The notes under the pieces were generated by a model. That model was given only the letters and a program-made list of their open reading frames with translations, did no database searches and was not told the origin of the DNA. Made by a program: the position numbers and the translations under genes. A stretch of 64,000 nucleotides of DNA from Pseudonocardia broussonetiae (GTDB lineage Bacteria; Actinomycetota; Actinomycetes; Mycobacteriales; Pseudonocardiaceae), in NCBI RefSeq assembly GCF_013155125.1, contig NZ_CP053564.1:2611501-2675500 (forward strand). Reading direction: 5' to 3'. Below, piece after piece: positions 57,755 through 64,000 of this stretch (positions within the stretch are counted from its first letter, which is position 1; the number at the start of each line of letters is the position of its first letter).

Positions 57755-59052
57755 GCGGCCCTCCGGTGGTGGGTGTTGGCGGCCATCGCGGCGACGAGCT
57801 CTCCAGTCATGGCGGCGGCGTCGCGTTCCTTGCGGGCGACGTTCGCGGCGATCTGCGACTCCAGCTCCGATAGCACGATGTGGGCGCGGACGACGCGGGT
57901 TTGGCCGTAGCGGTAGCAGCGGCGGATCGCCTGGTAGTACTGCTCGTAGGAGTCGGACAGCCCGACGAACGCCATGCGTGCGCAGTGCTGCCAGTTGAGC
58001 CCCTGCGACGCGATCGCCGGCTTCGTGACGAGGACCCGGATGTGTCCGTCGGCGAACCCGAGAAGCGCTTCAGCCTTCTCCTCCGGAGACATGGAGCCGC
58101 CCACGTTGACCGCCCCCGGGATGGCTCGGGTCAGGACGTCGGCCTCGTCGTTGAGGCCGCACCACAGCAGCCACGGCTCGTCAGGCTCGGCGGCGACGAG
58201 GTCGACTGCGCGACCGCAGCGAGCGTCGAGGGTGTCGCGCCGCACCTTCGCCCGGCCGCCGACTCCGCCGAGGTCGGTGGGGAACAGCTGCCCTTCGGCT
58301 TCGATCGCGACGGGCAGCAGCTCGGGCACGATCTCCAGGCCGGGGAGGTCGTAGCCGGTGTCGGGGTAGCCGAGGTCGGAGGGGCGGCGCAGCGCCACGG
58401 CCCAGGACGCCATCCACGCGAACATGGGGCCGCGGGCGTGGCCCTTGAGCCGCCACCCCTGGTCGTCGTGGACGAAGTAGGCGGCGAGCATGTTGGCGCG
58501 GGTGGCGTGGCCGAGGAACTCGGCCTGACTGCACAGCTCCTCGGGCTCGTTCGGGGCGGGTGTGGCGGTGCAGGCGAGGCGGCGGGGGACACCGGCGAAG
58601 TGGTCGGTGAGCAGGCGGCGGGTCTTGCCGTCGCTGTTCTTGAGGATCGACGCCTCGTCGAGGACGACGGCGTCGATGCTGGCCGGGTCGAACTTGGCGA
58701 CCTGCTCGTAGTTGGTGATCCACACGCCGGGCGGGGGGGCGCCGCCGTCGCGGGTGTAGCGGGCGTCGATGCCGAGCTTCGCCGCTTCGCGGGCGGTCTG
58801 GTGGCAGACGGCCAGGGGGGCGACGATGAGGCTGGTGTCGCCGGAATGGCGGGCCCATTCGATCTGCTGGACGGTCTTGCCGAGGCCGGTGTCCTCCCAC
58901 AGCGCGGCGCGGCCGGTGCGGACCGCCCAGGCGGTGAGCTCGGCCTGCCAGTCGTGCAGCATTGGGTGCATCTGGCCTGCGTCGATGTCGGGACCCGCCT
59001 GCTCGACGCGGCGCGCCTTCGCGGCGAGGAAGTCGGCGTAGTCAGCGCTCAT
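57751..59052 (-). CDS. SNF2-type helicase
   Basis: A 433-residue superfamily 2 helicase: motif I ALWEDTGLGKTVQ near 50, motif II VVLDEASILKN near 135, motif III ACTATPAPNEP, then the second RecA domain with ITKPAIASQGLNWQHC-like LVTKPAIASQGLNWQHC and motif VI YYQAIRRCYRYGQTR. It lies next to a methyltransferase and would remodel or unwind phage DNA. Confidence 0.88.
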   Translation of the reverse strand: MSADYADFLAAKARRVEQAGPDIDAGQMHPMLHDWQAELTAWAVRTGRAALWEDTGLGKTVQQIEWARHSGDTSLIVAPLAVCHQTAREAAKLGIDARYTRDGGAPPPGVWITNYEQVAKFDPASIDAVVLDEASILKNSDGKTRRLLTDHFAGVPRRLACTATPAPNEPEELCSQAEFLGHATRANMLAAYFVHDDQGWRLKGHARGPMFAWMASWAVALRRPSDLGYPDTGYDLPGLEIVPELLPVAIEAEGQLFPTDLGGVGGRAKVRRDTLDARCGRAVDLVAAEPDEPWLLWCGLNDEADVLTRAIPGAVNVGGSMSPEEKAEALLGFADGHIRVLVTKPAIASQGLNWQHCARMAFVGLSDSYEQYYQAIRRCYRYGQTRVVRAHIVLSELESQIAANVARKERDAAAMTGELVAAMAANTHHRRAA

Positions 59053-59270
59053 CGCGTGGCCTTCTCGGTGGGGATGTGCAGCACGTCGAGGGGGCCGCAG
59101 TCGACGACGAGGTGCGACCAGTGGAGACCGTTCTCGCTCTCGTTCGCGGCGTACCAGGTGCCGGCGTTGCCGATGAAGTCGCGGCGCTGCCAGGCGACGC
59201 CGCCGGCGAGGACGACGCTGCCGTTGGGGGGCTGGTCGGGGACGTCGACCTGGATGCGTTCGAGGGTCAT
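59049..59270 (-). CDS. Hypothetical phage protein
   Basis: A 73-residue beta-rich protein (ERIQVDVPDQPPNGSVVLAGG, NAGTWYAANESENGLHW) overlapping its neighbours by 4 nt. Role unknown. Confidence 0.55.
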   Translation of the reverse strand: MTLERIQVDVPDQPPNGSVVLAGGVAWQRRDFIGNAGTWYAANESENGLHWSHLVVDCGPLDVLHIPTEKATR

Positions 59271-59932
59271 GACGTGGCCGCCTTCTCGCTGAGCGGGCCG
59301 TAGGAGGCGTCGAGCTCATCGCGCGAGGTGCGGGAGATGTCCCCGGCAGGGCAGTAGTACGACCCGCCTGGTCTCGGCAGCCACTCGTCACCGTCTCGGT
59401 CAACCAGCACCGGCGAGCTCGCAACCGAACTCTCAACCGAGAGTTGAACGTTGCCCAGCGCGCCGACGGCGGCGAGCTGCTCGGCGACGTGCAGCGAGTG
59501 GTCCGCCGTCGTCTCCGTGGGGCGCCAGCCGCACTCGCACTTGCTCGACCAGTCGAAGACGTGCGCGCGCAGCGTGATCGCCGCACCCTCGATGGCCGTC
59601 GCCCGGTCGCGCTGCTCGACGAACGCGCCCTGGCGCACGTCCCGCAGCTCGATCGCCTGGTCCTCGTGGGAGGCGCACCAGGCGTCCCGCTCGGCGCGGA
59701 GCCGCGCGATGACGCCCCGCTGCTCGCCGACGGTCTGCGACGCCCGCCCGTACATCCGGTTCCGCTCCCGCAGCTGGTGTCGTGCGGCGGCCTCCCGCAC
59801 CTTCCACTCGACGAGCTGCTCGCGGGCGGACCGCTCGGCGCGGGCCTCGTCCTGGGTGTGGAGCCAGGTGCGGGTGGCGGCGGTGACGGTGGGGTCGAGT
59901 GGGGTGGGGAACAGCCAGGCGAGGAAGTTCAC
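59267..59932 (-). CDS. Coiled-coil protein
   Basis: A 221-residue protein. Residues 25-125 are coiled coil (ARAERSAREQLVEWKVREAAA, GVIARLRAERDAWCASHEDQ); CECGWRPTETTADH near residue 135 is a small zinc-like motif. The C-terminal part ends with SKDELDASYG-like SRDELDASYGPLSEK. Function unknown. Confidence 0.6.
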   Translation of the reverse strand: MNFLAWLFPTPLDPTVTAATRTWLHTQDEARAERSAREQLVEWKVREAAARHQLRERNRMYGRASQTVGEQRGVIARLRAERDAWCASHEDQAIELRDVRQGAFVEQRDRATAIEGAAITLRAHVFDWSSKCECGWRPTETTADHSLHVAEQLAAVGALGNVQLSVESSVASSPVLVDRDGDEWLPRPGGSYYCPAGDISRTSRDELDASYGPLSEKAATS

Positions 59933-60132
59933 GAGGTCGCCCCGTCCTCGGGCAGCACGCCGCCAGGCGCGTTGAACCGGGCGCGGGTCTCGGCGACCAG
60001 CTGCGGGAACGCCGTGGCGAGCCGTGCGAGGTTGTCGGTGTCGGCGCCGAGGATGGCCGCCATCAGCAGCGCGTCGACGGGCGCACCGCGCAGGCTGGTC
60101 GAGGCGATCTGGAAGTCGTAGGCGCCGCTCAT
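59929..60132 (-). CDS. Small hypothetical protein
   Basis: A 67-residue helical protein (VDALLMAAILGADTDNLARLATAFPQLV). Overlaps both neighbours; no motif. Confidence 0.55.
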   Translation of the reverse strand: MSGAYDFQIASTSLRGAPVDALLMAAILGADTDNLARLATAFPQLVAETRARFNAPGGVLPEDGATS

Positions 60133-60380
60133 CGCCCGCCGCCGATCCGGGCGAGCAGCGCCGACACCGTGACCGGCTGGCCGGGCTCCTGGCGCCGCAT
60201 CGCGGGCCTGGCGAGGTCGACGTCGGGGAACGTGGACACGTGCCGCAGGCCGGGCACCTTGCCGATCAGGTCGGTGCTGCGCCGGTGCGCGGTGGTGGTG
60301 ACGTGGTCGCGGCGGGGCCAGCGCGCGGTGATCGGCAGTGGCCCGGTGGGGGTGGCGTTCGTCAGACTGATGGTGGTCAT
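60129..60380 (-). CDS. Hypothetical phage protein
   Basis: An 83-residue protein of unknown role (TTISLTNATPTGPLPITARWP at the start). ATG with GAGGAG about 9 nt upstream. It follows a 51-bp gap, so it may begin a second transcription unit. Confidence 0.5.
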   Translation of the reverse strand: MTTISLTNATPTGPLPITARWPRRDHVTTTAHRRSTDLIGKVPGLRHVSTFPDVDLARPAMRRQEPGQPVTVSALLARIGGGR

Positions 60381-60431
60381 GAGGGTGATCTCCTCGTGGT
60401 CGGGCGGCTCGGCGCGTGCGGCGCCGGGTCG

Positions 60432-60821
60432 CTACTTCGTGGGCGGGGTGGAGCGGGGCACGTAGCGCTGGATGCGGCCGCCGGTGATGGACCGGGCGGC
60501 GGCCCAGCAGGCCTGCAGGTCGACGGCGTCGTGGAACAGGCGCCATGCCTGCTCTGCGTTGAGGCCGAGCAGCTCGGCGGCGACGTCCTCGACGCGGCGG
60601 CGGTCGATGAGCTTCGTGCCGTGGTTGCCGTACTCGTCGGGCGTCTCGAAGTCGATCGTGTGCCCGGTCAGGAGGACGGTGTGCCCGGCGATGCAGGCGA
60701 CGGTCCCGCAGTCGGTGCGGCGGGCCCACCAGTCCTGGCTGTGCTGGTCGGGGTGGGTGGTGATGTGGTCGAGCACGCGGCGGAGCAGGTCCTCGTTGAC
60801 GCCGGCGGCGGGCGCCGTCAC
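60432..60821 (-). CDS. Hypothetical early phage protein
   Basis: A 129-residue protein with DCGTVACIAGHTVLL, the CGTxxCxAG pattern found in many small actinobacterial and phage proteins of unknown role. N-terminal helix LLRRVLDHITTHPDQHSQDWW. It overlaps the HTH gene by 4 nt. Confidence 0.65.
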   Translation of the reverse strand: MTAPAAGVNEDLLRRVLDHITTHPDQHSQDWWARRTDCGTVACIAGHTVLLTGHTIDFETPDEYGNHGTKLIDRRRVEDVAAELLGLNAEQAWRLFHDAVDLQACWAAARSITGGRIQRYVPRSTPPTK

Positions 60822-61054
60822 GACGCCTGCTCGATGGGGCTGTCCGGTCCGTAGAACCGCGTGATGGGCACGTCGAGGTGAGCGGAGATCCGCCCCAGCT
60901 CAGACGCACTGAACGGAACTCCACCGGTGAGGCGACGCATGAGGTGCGGGTAGTGCCAGCTCAGCTCTGCGGCCAGCTGTCTCCCGCTCTTGTTGATCCG
61001 CGCAAGCTCGGCGCGCACGCAAGCTGCGATCGGGTCGGTGGCGGTTTCAGGCAT
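60818..61054 (-). CDS. XRE-type HTH protein, Cro-like
   Basis: A 78-residue helix-turn-helix protein: KSGRQLAAELSWHYPHLMRRLTGG as HTH and SASELGRISAHLDVP as following helices. First gene of the leftward early operon, facing the repressor across a 104-bp operator region; therefore Cro-like. ATG sits 6 nt after a predicted -10, so the mRNA is probably leaderless. Confidence 0.8.
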   Translation of the reverse strand: MPETATDPIAACVRAELARINKSGRQLAAELSWHYPHLMRRLTGGVPFSASELGRISAHLDVPITRFYGPDSPIEQAS

Positions 61055-61158
61055 GCGGGCAACATGCCACGCTCACCGTGAAAGTGCAATGCAACACGAG
61101 CGTGTTGCGCGTGCCGGCATCGTTGACACGGTCACCGTGAAACATCTAGCCTCACGGT
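61055..61158. promoter_or_regulatory. Divergent lysogeny-switch operator region
   Basis: Rightward: TTGACA (61123-61128), 18-bp spacer, TAGCCT (61147-61152), then 6 nt to the repressor ATG. Leftward, on the minus strand: TTGCAC (61084-61089), 17-bp spacer, CATGTT (61061-61066), then 6 nt to the Cro-like ATG. The 9-bp word TCACCGTGA lies in each spacer (61073-61081 and 61132-61140), with a partial copy at 61152. Between the promoters, GCAACACG-AG-CGTGTTGC is a perfect palindrome (61091-61108). Confidence 0.75.
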
Positions 61159-61458
61159 ATGACTGCAGCTCAGAGCGACGCAGCCCCGCCGCCCTCGTTC
61201 ACCGAGACCGTTGCCGAGGAGCTGCGCGTCCATCTCGTCCGACGGCAAGTCACCGGCCGCGAATTGGCACGCCGACTCCACGTCTCATCTCAGTGGGTGT
61301 CACAGCGCACTCGCGGCGCGGTGGCCCTCAGCACTGCCGACCTGGAGCGCATTGCTGACGCGCTCGGGATGAGCCCGATGGAACTGCTAGCAGGCATCCC
61401 TTTCCGGTCGAGCGCTCCCCAGACGACCACTAGGACCGCCGCCCCTACCGGCTGGTAA
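61159..61458 (+). CDS. Immunity repressor, XRE family
   Basis: A 99-residue HTH protein: RRQVTGRELARRLHVSSQWVSQRTRGAVALSTADLERIADALG is a full XRE domain, with a short Thr/Arg-rich tail. There is no peptidase or oligomerisation domain, so it is a minimal repressor. It is the only rightward gene of the prophage proper and is divergent from the Cro-like gene. Confidence 0.82.
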   Translation: MTAAQSDAAPPPSFTETVAEELRVHLVRRQVTGRELARRLHVSSQWVSQRTRGAVALSTADLERIADALGMSPMELLAGIPFRSSAPQTTTRTAAPTGW

Positions 61459-61599
61459 CCCCTCGTCCGTGCGTGCCTGGTCACGTCCGCCGGTCGTGGC
61501 ACCTCGTGCTTGCACGTCCCGGGCGCTCCGGCTTGGATCCTGCCACCGGCACTTGTGGTGCTGGTCACAGCCAGGCACCTCACGTGAGCGGAGAGTCGC
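61459..61599. other. Right host/prophage junction region
   Basis: This 141-bp spacer lies between the repressor and the first right-flank host gene and should contain the right attachment site. No tRNA, and no duplicate of more than 8 bp shared with the left junction, was found by eye. Confidence 0.4.
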
Positions 61600-62796
61600 A
61601 TGTCGCAGCCACCGTCCGAGCCGCACCCCGGTGAGTCGGCGCAGGACCAGCCGGCTGAGCAGCCCGGCCGGGGGAGGCCGGACTACGGCCCGCCGCCCGG
61701 GTACGGCGGGCAGGGCGGACAGGGCGGACCGGGGGGACAGGGCGGGCAGCCCGGCTACGGCCCGCCGCCCGGGTACGGCCCGCCGCCCGGCTACGGCCCC
61801 CCGCCCGGCCAGGGTCAGCAGCCGGGCTACGGCGGGCAGCCCGGCTACGGGGGCCAGCCTGGTCACGGCGGGCAGCCGGGCTACGGCGGGCAGCCGGGCT
61901 ACGGCGGGCAGCCGGGCTACGGGGGTCAGCCTGGTTACGGGGGCCAGCCCGGCTACGGAGGCCAGCCCGGGTACGGAGGCCAGCCCGGGTACGGGGGCCA
62001 GCCCGGGTCCGGCGGCCAGCCCGGGTACGGCGGGCAGCAGCCGGGCTACGGCCAGCAGCCCGGCTACGGCCAGCAGGGGCCCGGCGGCCAGCAGGGCTAC
62101 GGCGGCCAGCAGGGCTACGGCGGTCAGCAGGGCTACGGCGGTCAGCAGGGGCCCGGCGGTCAGCAGGGGCCCGGCGGTCAGCAGGGCTACGGCGGCGAGC
62201 AGGGCTACGGCGGCGAGCAGGGGTACGGCGGTCAGCAGGGCTACGGCGACCCCGGCGACCGGCCCGACCGCGACGACCGGCCGAGCCTCGAGAAGCGGGC
62301 CGGTCAGGGCGGGCCCGGCGCGCCGCCGCCCGAGGTGCGCACCGCGTTCCTCCTGTGGCTGGCCAACCTGGCGCTGGGGGTCGTCGGCGCGGTCGCCGCC
62401 TTCTTCCTCATCGACTCCATCGTCGGGGCCGCCCTGGAGGACGCCGGCGTGGCCGAGGGTGACGTCCCGGCCGAGGTCCTCGGCGCCGCCCGCGGCGGGG
62501 CGATCGGCGGGATCGTGGTGTCGCTGGTCCTGCTGGCGCTGGTGGCGGCCGCGGTCTTCGCGATGCGCAACGGCCGCAACTGGGCCCGCATCCTGCTGAC
62601 CGTGCTCGGGGGCCTGTCGCTGCTCAGCGGGGTCTACTCCCTGTTCACCGCCGGGCAGATGCTGTCGCTGGGGGCCCTCGGGATCGTCAGCGTGGTCGCC
62701 ACCGCGATCCAGGTGGTCCTCGTCGCCGCGGCGATCTGGTTCATGTTCCGCCCCGCGGCGTCGGCGTACTTCGCGCGGAGTGCCGATCGGCGGTAG
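61600..62796 (+). CDS. GQPGYG-repeat membrane protein
   Basis: A 398-residue protein. Residues 25-225 are low-complexity repeats of Gly, Gln, Pro and Tyr (units such as [12 protein letters not shown] and GGQPGYG) facing the cytoplasm or outside; residues 245-395 have four hydrophobic helices ([80 protein letters not shown]). Similar actinobacterial proteins carry such disordered tails before a small membrane domain; function unknown. The SD is CGGAGAG. Confidence 0.8.
   Translation: MSQPPSEPHPGESAQDQPAEQPGRGRPDYGPPPGYGGQGGQGGPGGQGGQPGYGPPPGYGPPPGYGPPPGQGQQPGYGGQPGYGGQPGHGGQPGYGGQPGYGGQPGYGGQPGYGGQPGYGGQPGYGGQPGYGGQPGSGGQPGYGGQQPGYGQQPGYGQQGPGGQQGYGGQQGYGGQQGYGGQQGPGGQQGPGGQQGYGGEQGYGGEQGYGGQQGYGDPGDRPDRDDRPSLEKRAGQGGPGAPPPEVRTAFLLWLANLALGVVGAVAAFFLIDSIVGAALEDAGVAEGDVPAEVLGAARGGAIGGIVVSLVLLALVAAAVFAMRNGRNWARILLTVLGGLSLLSGVYSLFTAGQMLSLGALGIVSVVATAIQVVLVAAAIWFMFRPAASAYFARSADRR
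61690..62250 (+). repeat. GGQPGYG / GGQQGYG coding repeats
   Basis: Tandem 18-bp and similar units encoding [12 protein letters not shown] and GPGGQQ blocks. At DNA level the units are close to identical (such as GGGCAGCCGGGCTACGG), so the array is likely to vary in length between strains. Confidence 0.8.
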
Positions 62797-62798
62797 TC

Positions 62799-62813
62799 TC
62801 TCGATGGTCGAGA
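62799..62813. promoter_or_regulatory. Palindrome before the monooxygenase gene
   Basis: TCTCGA-TGG-TCGAGA is perfect. TAGTCT just before it (62794-62799) may be a -10, so the palindrome would cover the start point, as an operator for an unlinked repressor. Confidence 0.45.
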
Positions 62814-62832
62814 TGATCGAGGGATGAGAGAG

Positions 62833-64000
62833 ATGGACGAGACCGACTGCGTCGTCGTCGGAGGCGGACCGGGCGGGGCCGTGCTGGCCTACCTGCTGGC
62901 CCGGGCGGGGCGGCGGGTGACGCTGCTCGAAGCCCGGTCGGACTTCGCCCGCCGCTTCCGGGGCGACTCCCTCGCCCCGCCGGTCATGGAGTGGCTCGAC
63001 GCCCTCGGCCTGGCGGACGAGGTGCTCGCCCGCCCGCACGCCACGGCCGACGCGTTCACCTGGCACACGCCGACCGCGGCATACCGGATCGCCGACTACG
63101 GCAGCGCCAGCCGCCGCTTCCCGCACTACGTGCTCGTCCCGCAGCCGGAGTTCCTGGGGCTGCTCACCGCGCGGGCCGCGGAGCTGCCGGGCTTCCGGCT
63201 GGAGATGTCGGCGCGGGTCAACGAGCTCGTCGAGGAGGACGGGCGGGTGCGCGGCGTGCGGTACCGCGCCGCCGACGGGGAGGTGCGAGAGATCCGCGCG
63301 CCGCTCGTCGTCGGGGCCGACGGGCGGTTCTCGCAGGTCCGGCGCCTGGGCGGGTTCGGGACCGAGGAGCTGGGCGCCGGACTCGACATCCTGTGGTTCG
63401 AGGTGCCGCGCCGCGACGGCGACCCCCCGCTGTCGGGCCTGGACTACTTCTCCGTGCCCGGCGCGGCGGTCGTCGCGCTCGGGCAGGGGGCCACCTGGCA
63501 GCTCGGGTACATCATCCCGACGGGGACGATCGCGCAGGCGCGCGAGGCCGGCGTCGGTCCGGTGGTGGCGCTGGCGCGCGACCGGATGCCGTGGCTGGGC
63601 GACCGCCTCGACGGCCTCACCGAGTTCACCCAGCTCACGCTGCTCAACGTCCGGATCACGCGGCTCCCGTCGTGGTACCGGCCCGGCCTGCTGCTGCTCG
63701 GCGACGCCGCGCACGTCATCTCCCCGGTGGGCGGCAACGGCATCAACATCGCCATCGCCGACGCGGCCGACGCCGGCAACACGCTGGCCGCGGTCCTCGG
63801 CGGCGACCCGGCCGACCTCGACGCGGGGCTCGACGCCGCGTGCGGGGAGTTCGAGGTGCGCCGCCGGGCGGTGTCCGACCGCGAGCAGCGCGCGCAGGTC
63901 CGCTCCGAGCGGGGCAGCCTCGACCGGATGCGCCGCGGCGACCCGGATCCGGTCCGGATCCTGAAGCTGGCGGCGGCCTTCCCCCCAGTCGCCCGCTGGG
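62833..64000 (+). CDS. FAD-dependent monooxygenase, partial
   Basis: The first 389 residues of a PHBH-type flavin monooxygenase; the gene runs past the window. FAD-binding GGGPGGAVLAYLLARAG lies at residues 10-26, the Arg/Glu dinucleotide pattern LLEARSDF follows, the second motif VVGADGRFSQVRR is near 155, and the GD motif GLLLLGDAAHVISPVGGNGINIAIADA near 285. Such enzymes hydroxylate aromatic or polyketide substrates with NAD(P)H and oxygen. ATG 62833 is used; ATG 62824 three codons earlier is possible. Confidence 0.9.
   Translation, partial: MDETDCVVVGGGPGGAVLAYLLARAGRRVTLLEARSDFARRFRGDSLAPPVMEWLDALGLADEVLARPHATADAFTWHTPTAAYRIADYGSASRRFPHYVLVPQPEFLGLLTARAAELPGFRLEMSARVNELVEEDGRVRGVRYRAADGEVREIRAPLVVGADGRFSQVRRLGGFGTEELGAGLDILWFEVPRRDGDPPLSGLDYFSVPGAAVVALGQGATWQLGYIIPTGTIAQAREAGVGPVVALARDRMPWLGDRLDGLTEFTQLTLLNVRITRLPSWYRPGLLLLGDAAHVISPVGGNGINIAIADAADAGNTLAAVLGGDPADLDAGLDAACGEFEVRRRAVSDREQRAQVRSERGSLDRMRRGDPDPVRILKLAAAFPPVARW

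Larger units (their letters stand above)
21293..61599. mobile_element. Siphovirus prophage, apparently intact
   Basis: A full leftward set of early, packaging, head, tail and lysis genes with an XRE repressor reading outward at the right end. All core functions are present without evident frameshifts: terminases, portal, protease, capsid, tube, tape measure, receptor-binding protein, endolysin and holin. A long tape measure plus tube and HK97-type head genes indicate a long non-contractile tail; no sheath gene was seen. The left limit could equally be near 13.0 kb if the AICE-like block is part of the phage. Confidence 0.88.

Noticed and set aside
61690..62250. CRISPR array
   Set aside because: The repeats are in-frame coding units for Gly, Gln, Pro and Tyr without spacers of uniform length.

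Overview
The window is very GC-rich actinobacterial DNA. The left flank carries an alpha/epsilon/beta acyl-CoA carboxylase set with sufE, sseA and maf in the order known from mycobacteria (accD5-accE5-maf-sseA-sufE-accA3), plus a conservon (cvnABCD). This points to a mycelial actinomycete, most likely Pseudonocardiaceae (Pseudonocardia-like); that placement is inference. No rRNA, tRNA, IS element or CRISPR array was recognised.

Left host flank (1-12981). Leftward: partial biotin carboxylase accA3; an overlapping trio of TIGR04222 membrane protein, DUF692 (MNIO) oxidase and SCO6045-like partner; sufE and sseA; an acyl-CoA dehydrogenase divergent from a long HxlR regulator; maf; accE and accD5. 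A rightward conservon sits between maf and accE. The TIGR04222 protein ends in a Gly tract containing two Cys and is cotranscribed with an oxidase family known to modify Cys in peptides, so this trio is a candidate peptide- or protein-modifying system.

Mobile region (about 13.0-61.5 kb). It has two parts. From 13173 to 21292, mostly rightward genes resemble an actinomycete integrative conjugative element (AICE): tyrosine integrase, excisionase-like HTH protein, a lipoprotein, a small HTH repressor with a palindromic operator pair, a DUF6919-like protein, a DUF2637 membrane protein, small membrane proteins, an FtsK/Tra-type translocase, then a second tyrosine recombinase. No replication initiator of its own was seen. 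From 21293 to 61458 lies an apparently intact siphovirus prophage, almost all leftward. Reading from its right end: an XRE repressor/Cro-like divergent pair with leaderless promoters; replication, recombination and modification genes (SNF2-type helicase, adenine/N4-cytosine methyltransferase, PD-(D/E)XK exonuclease with a single-strand annealing protein, HTH initiator-like protein with an internal iteron cluster, C5 methyltransferase, RuvC-like resolvase, three HNH genes); packaging and head genes (small and large terminase, portal, ClpP-type protease-scaffold, decoration, capsid, connectors); tail genes (tube, chaperone, 1338-residue tape measure, distal tail protein, collagen-like fibre, NlpC/P60 protein, receptor-binding protein with an S74-like chaperone domain); then small genes, endolysin and holin ending at a strong terminator. 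Most early genes overlap by 4 bp (ATGA or GTGA), so they look translationally coupled. I could not find a convincing att duplication; the whole 48.5 kb may be one prophage that acquired a conjugation-type module, or a prophage beside an AICE remnant.

Right host flank (61600-64000): a Gly-Gln-Pro-Tyr repeat membrane protein and the first 389 codons of a flavin monooxygenase.
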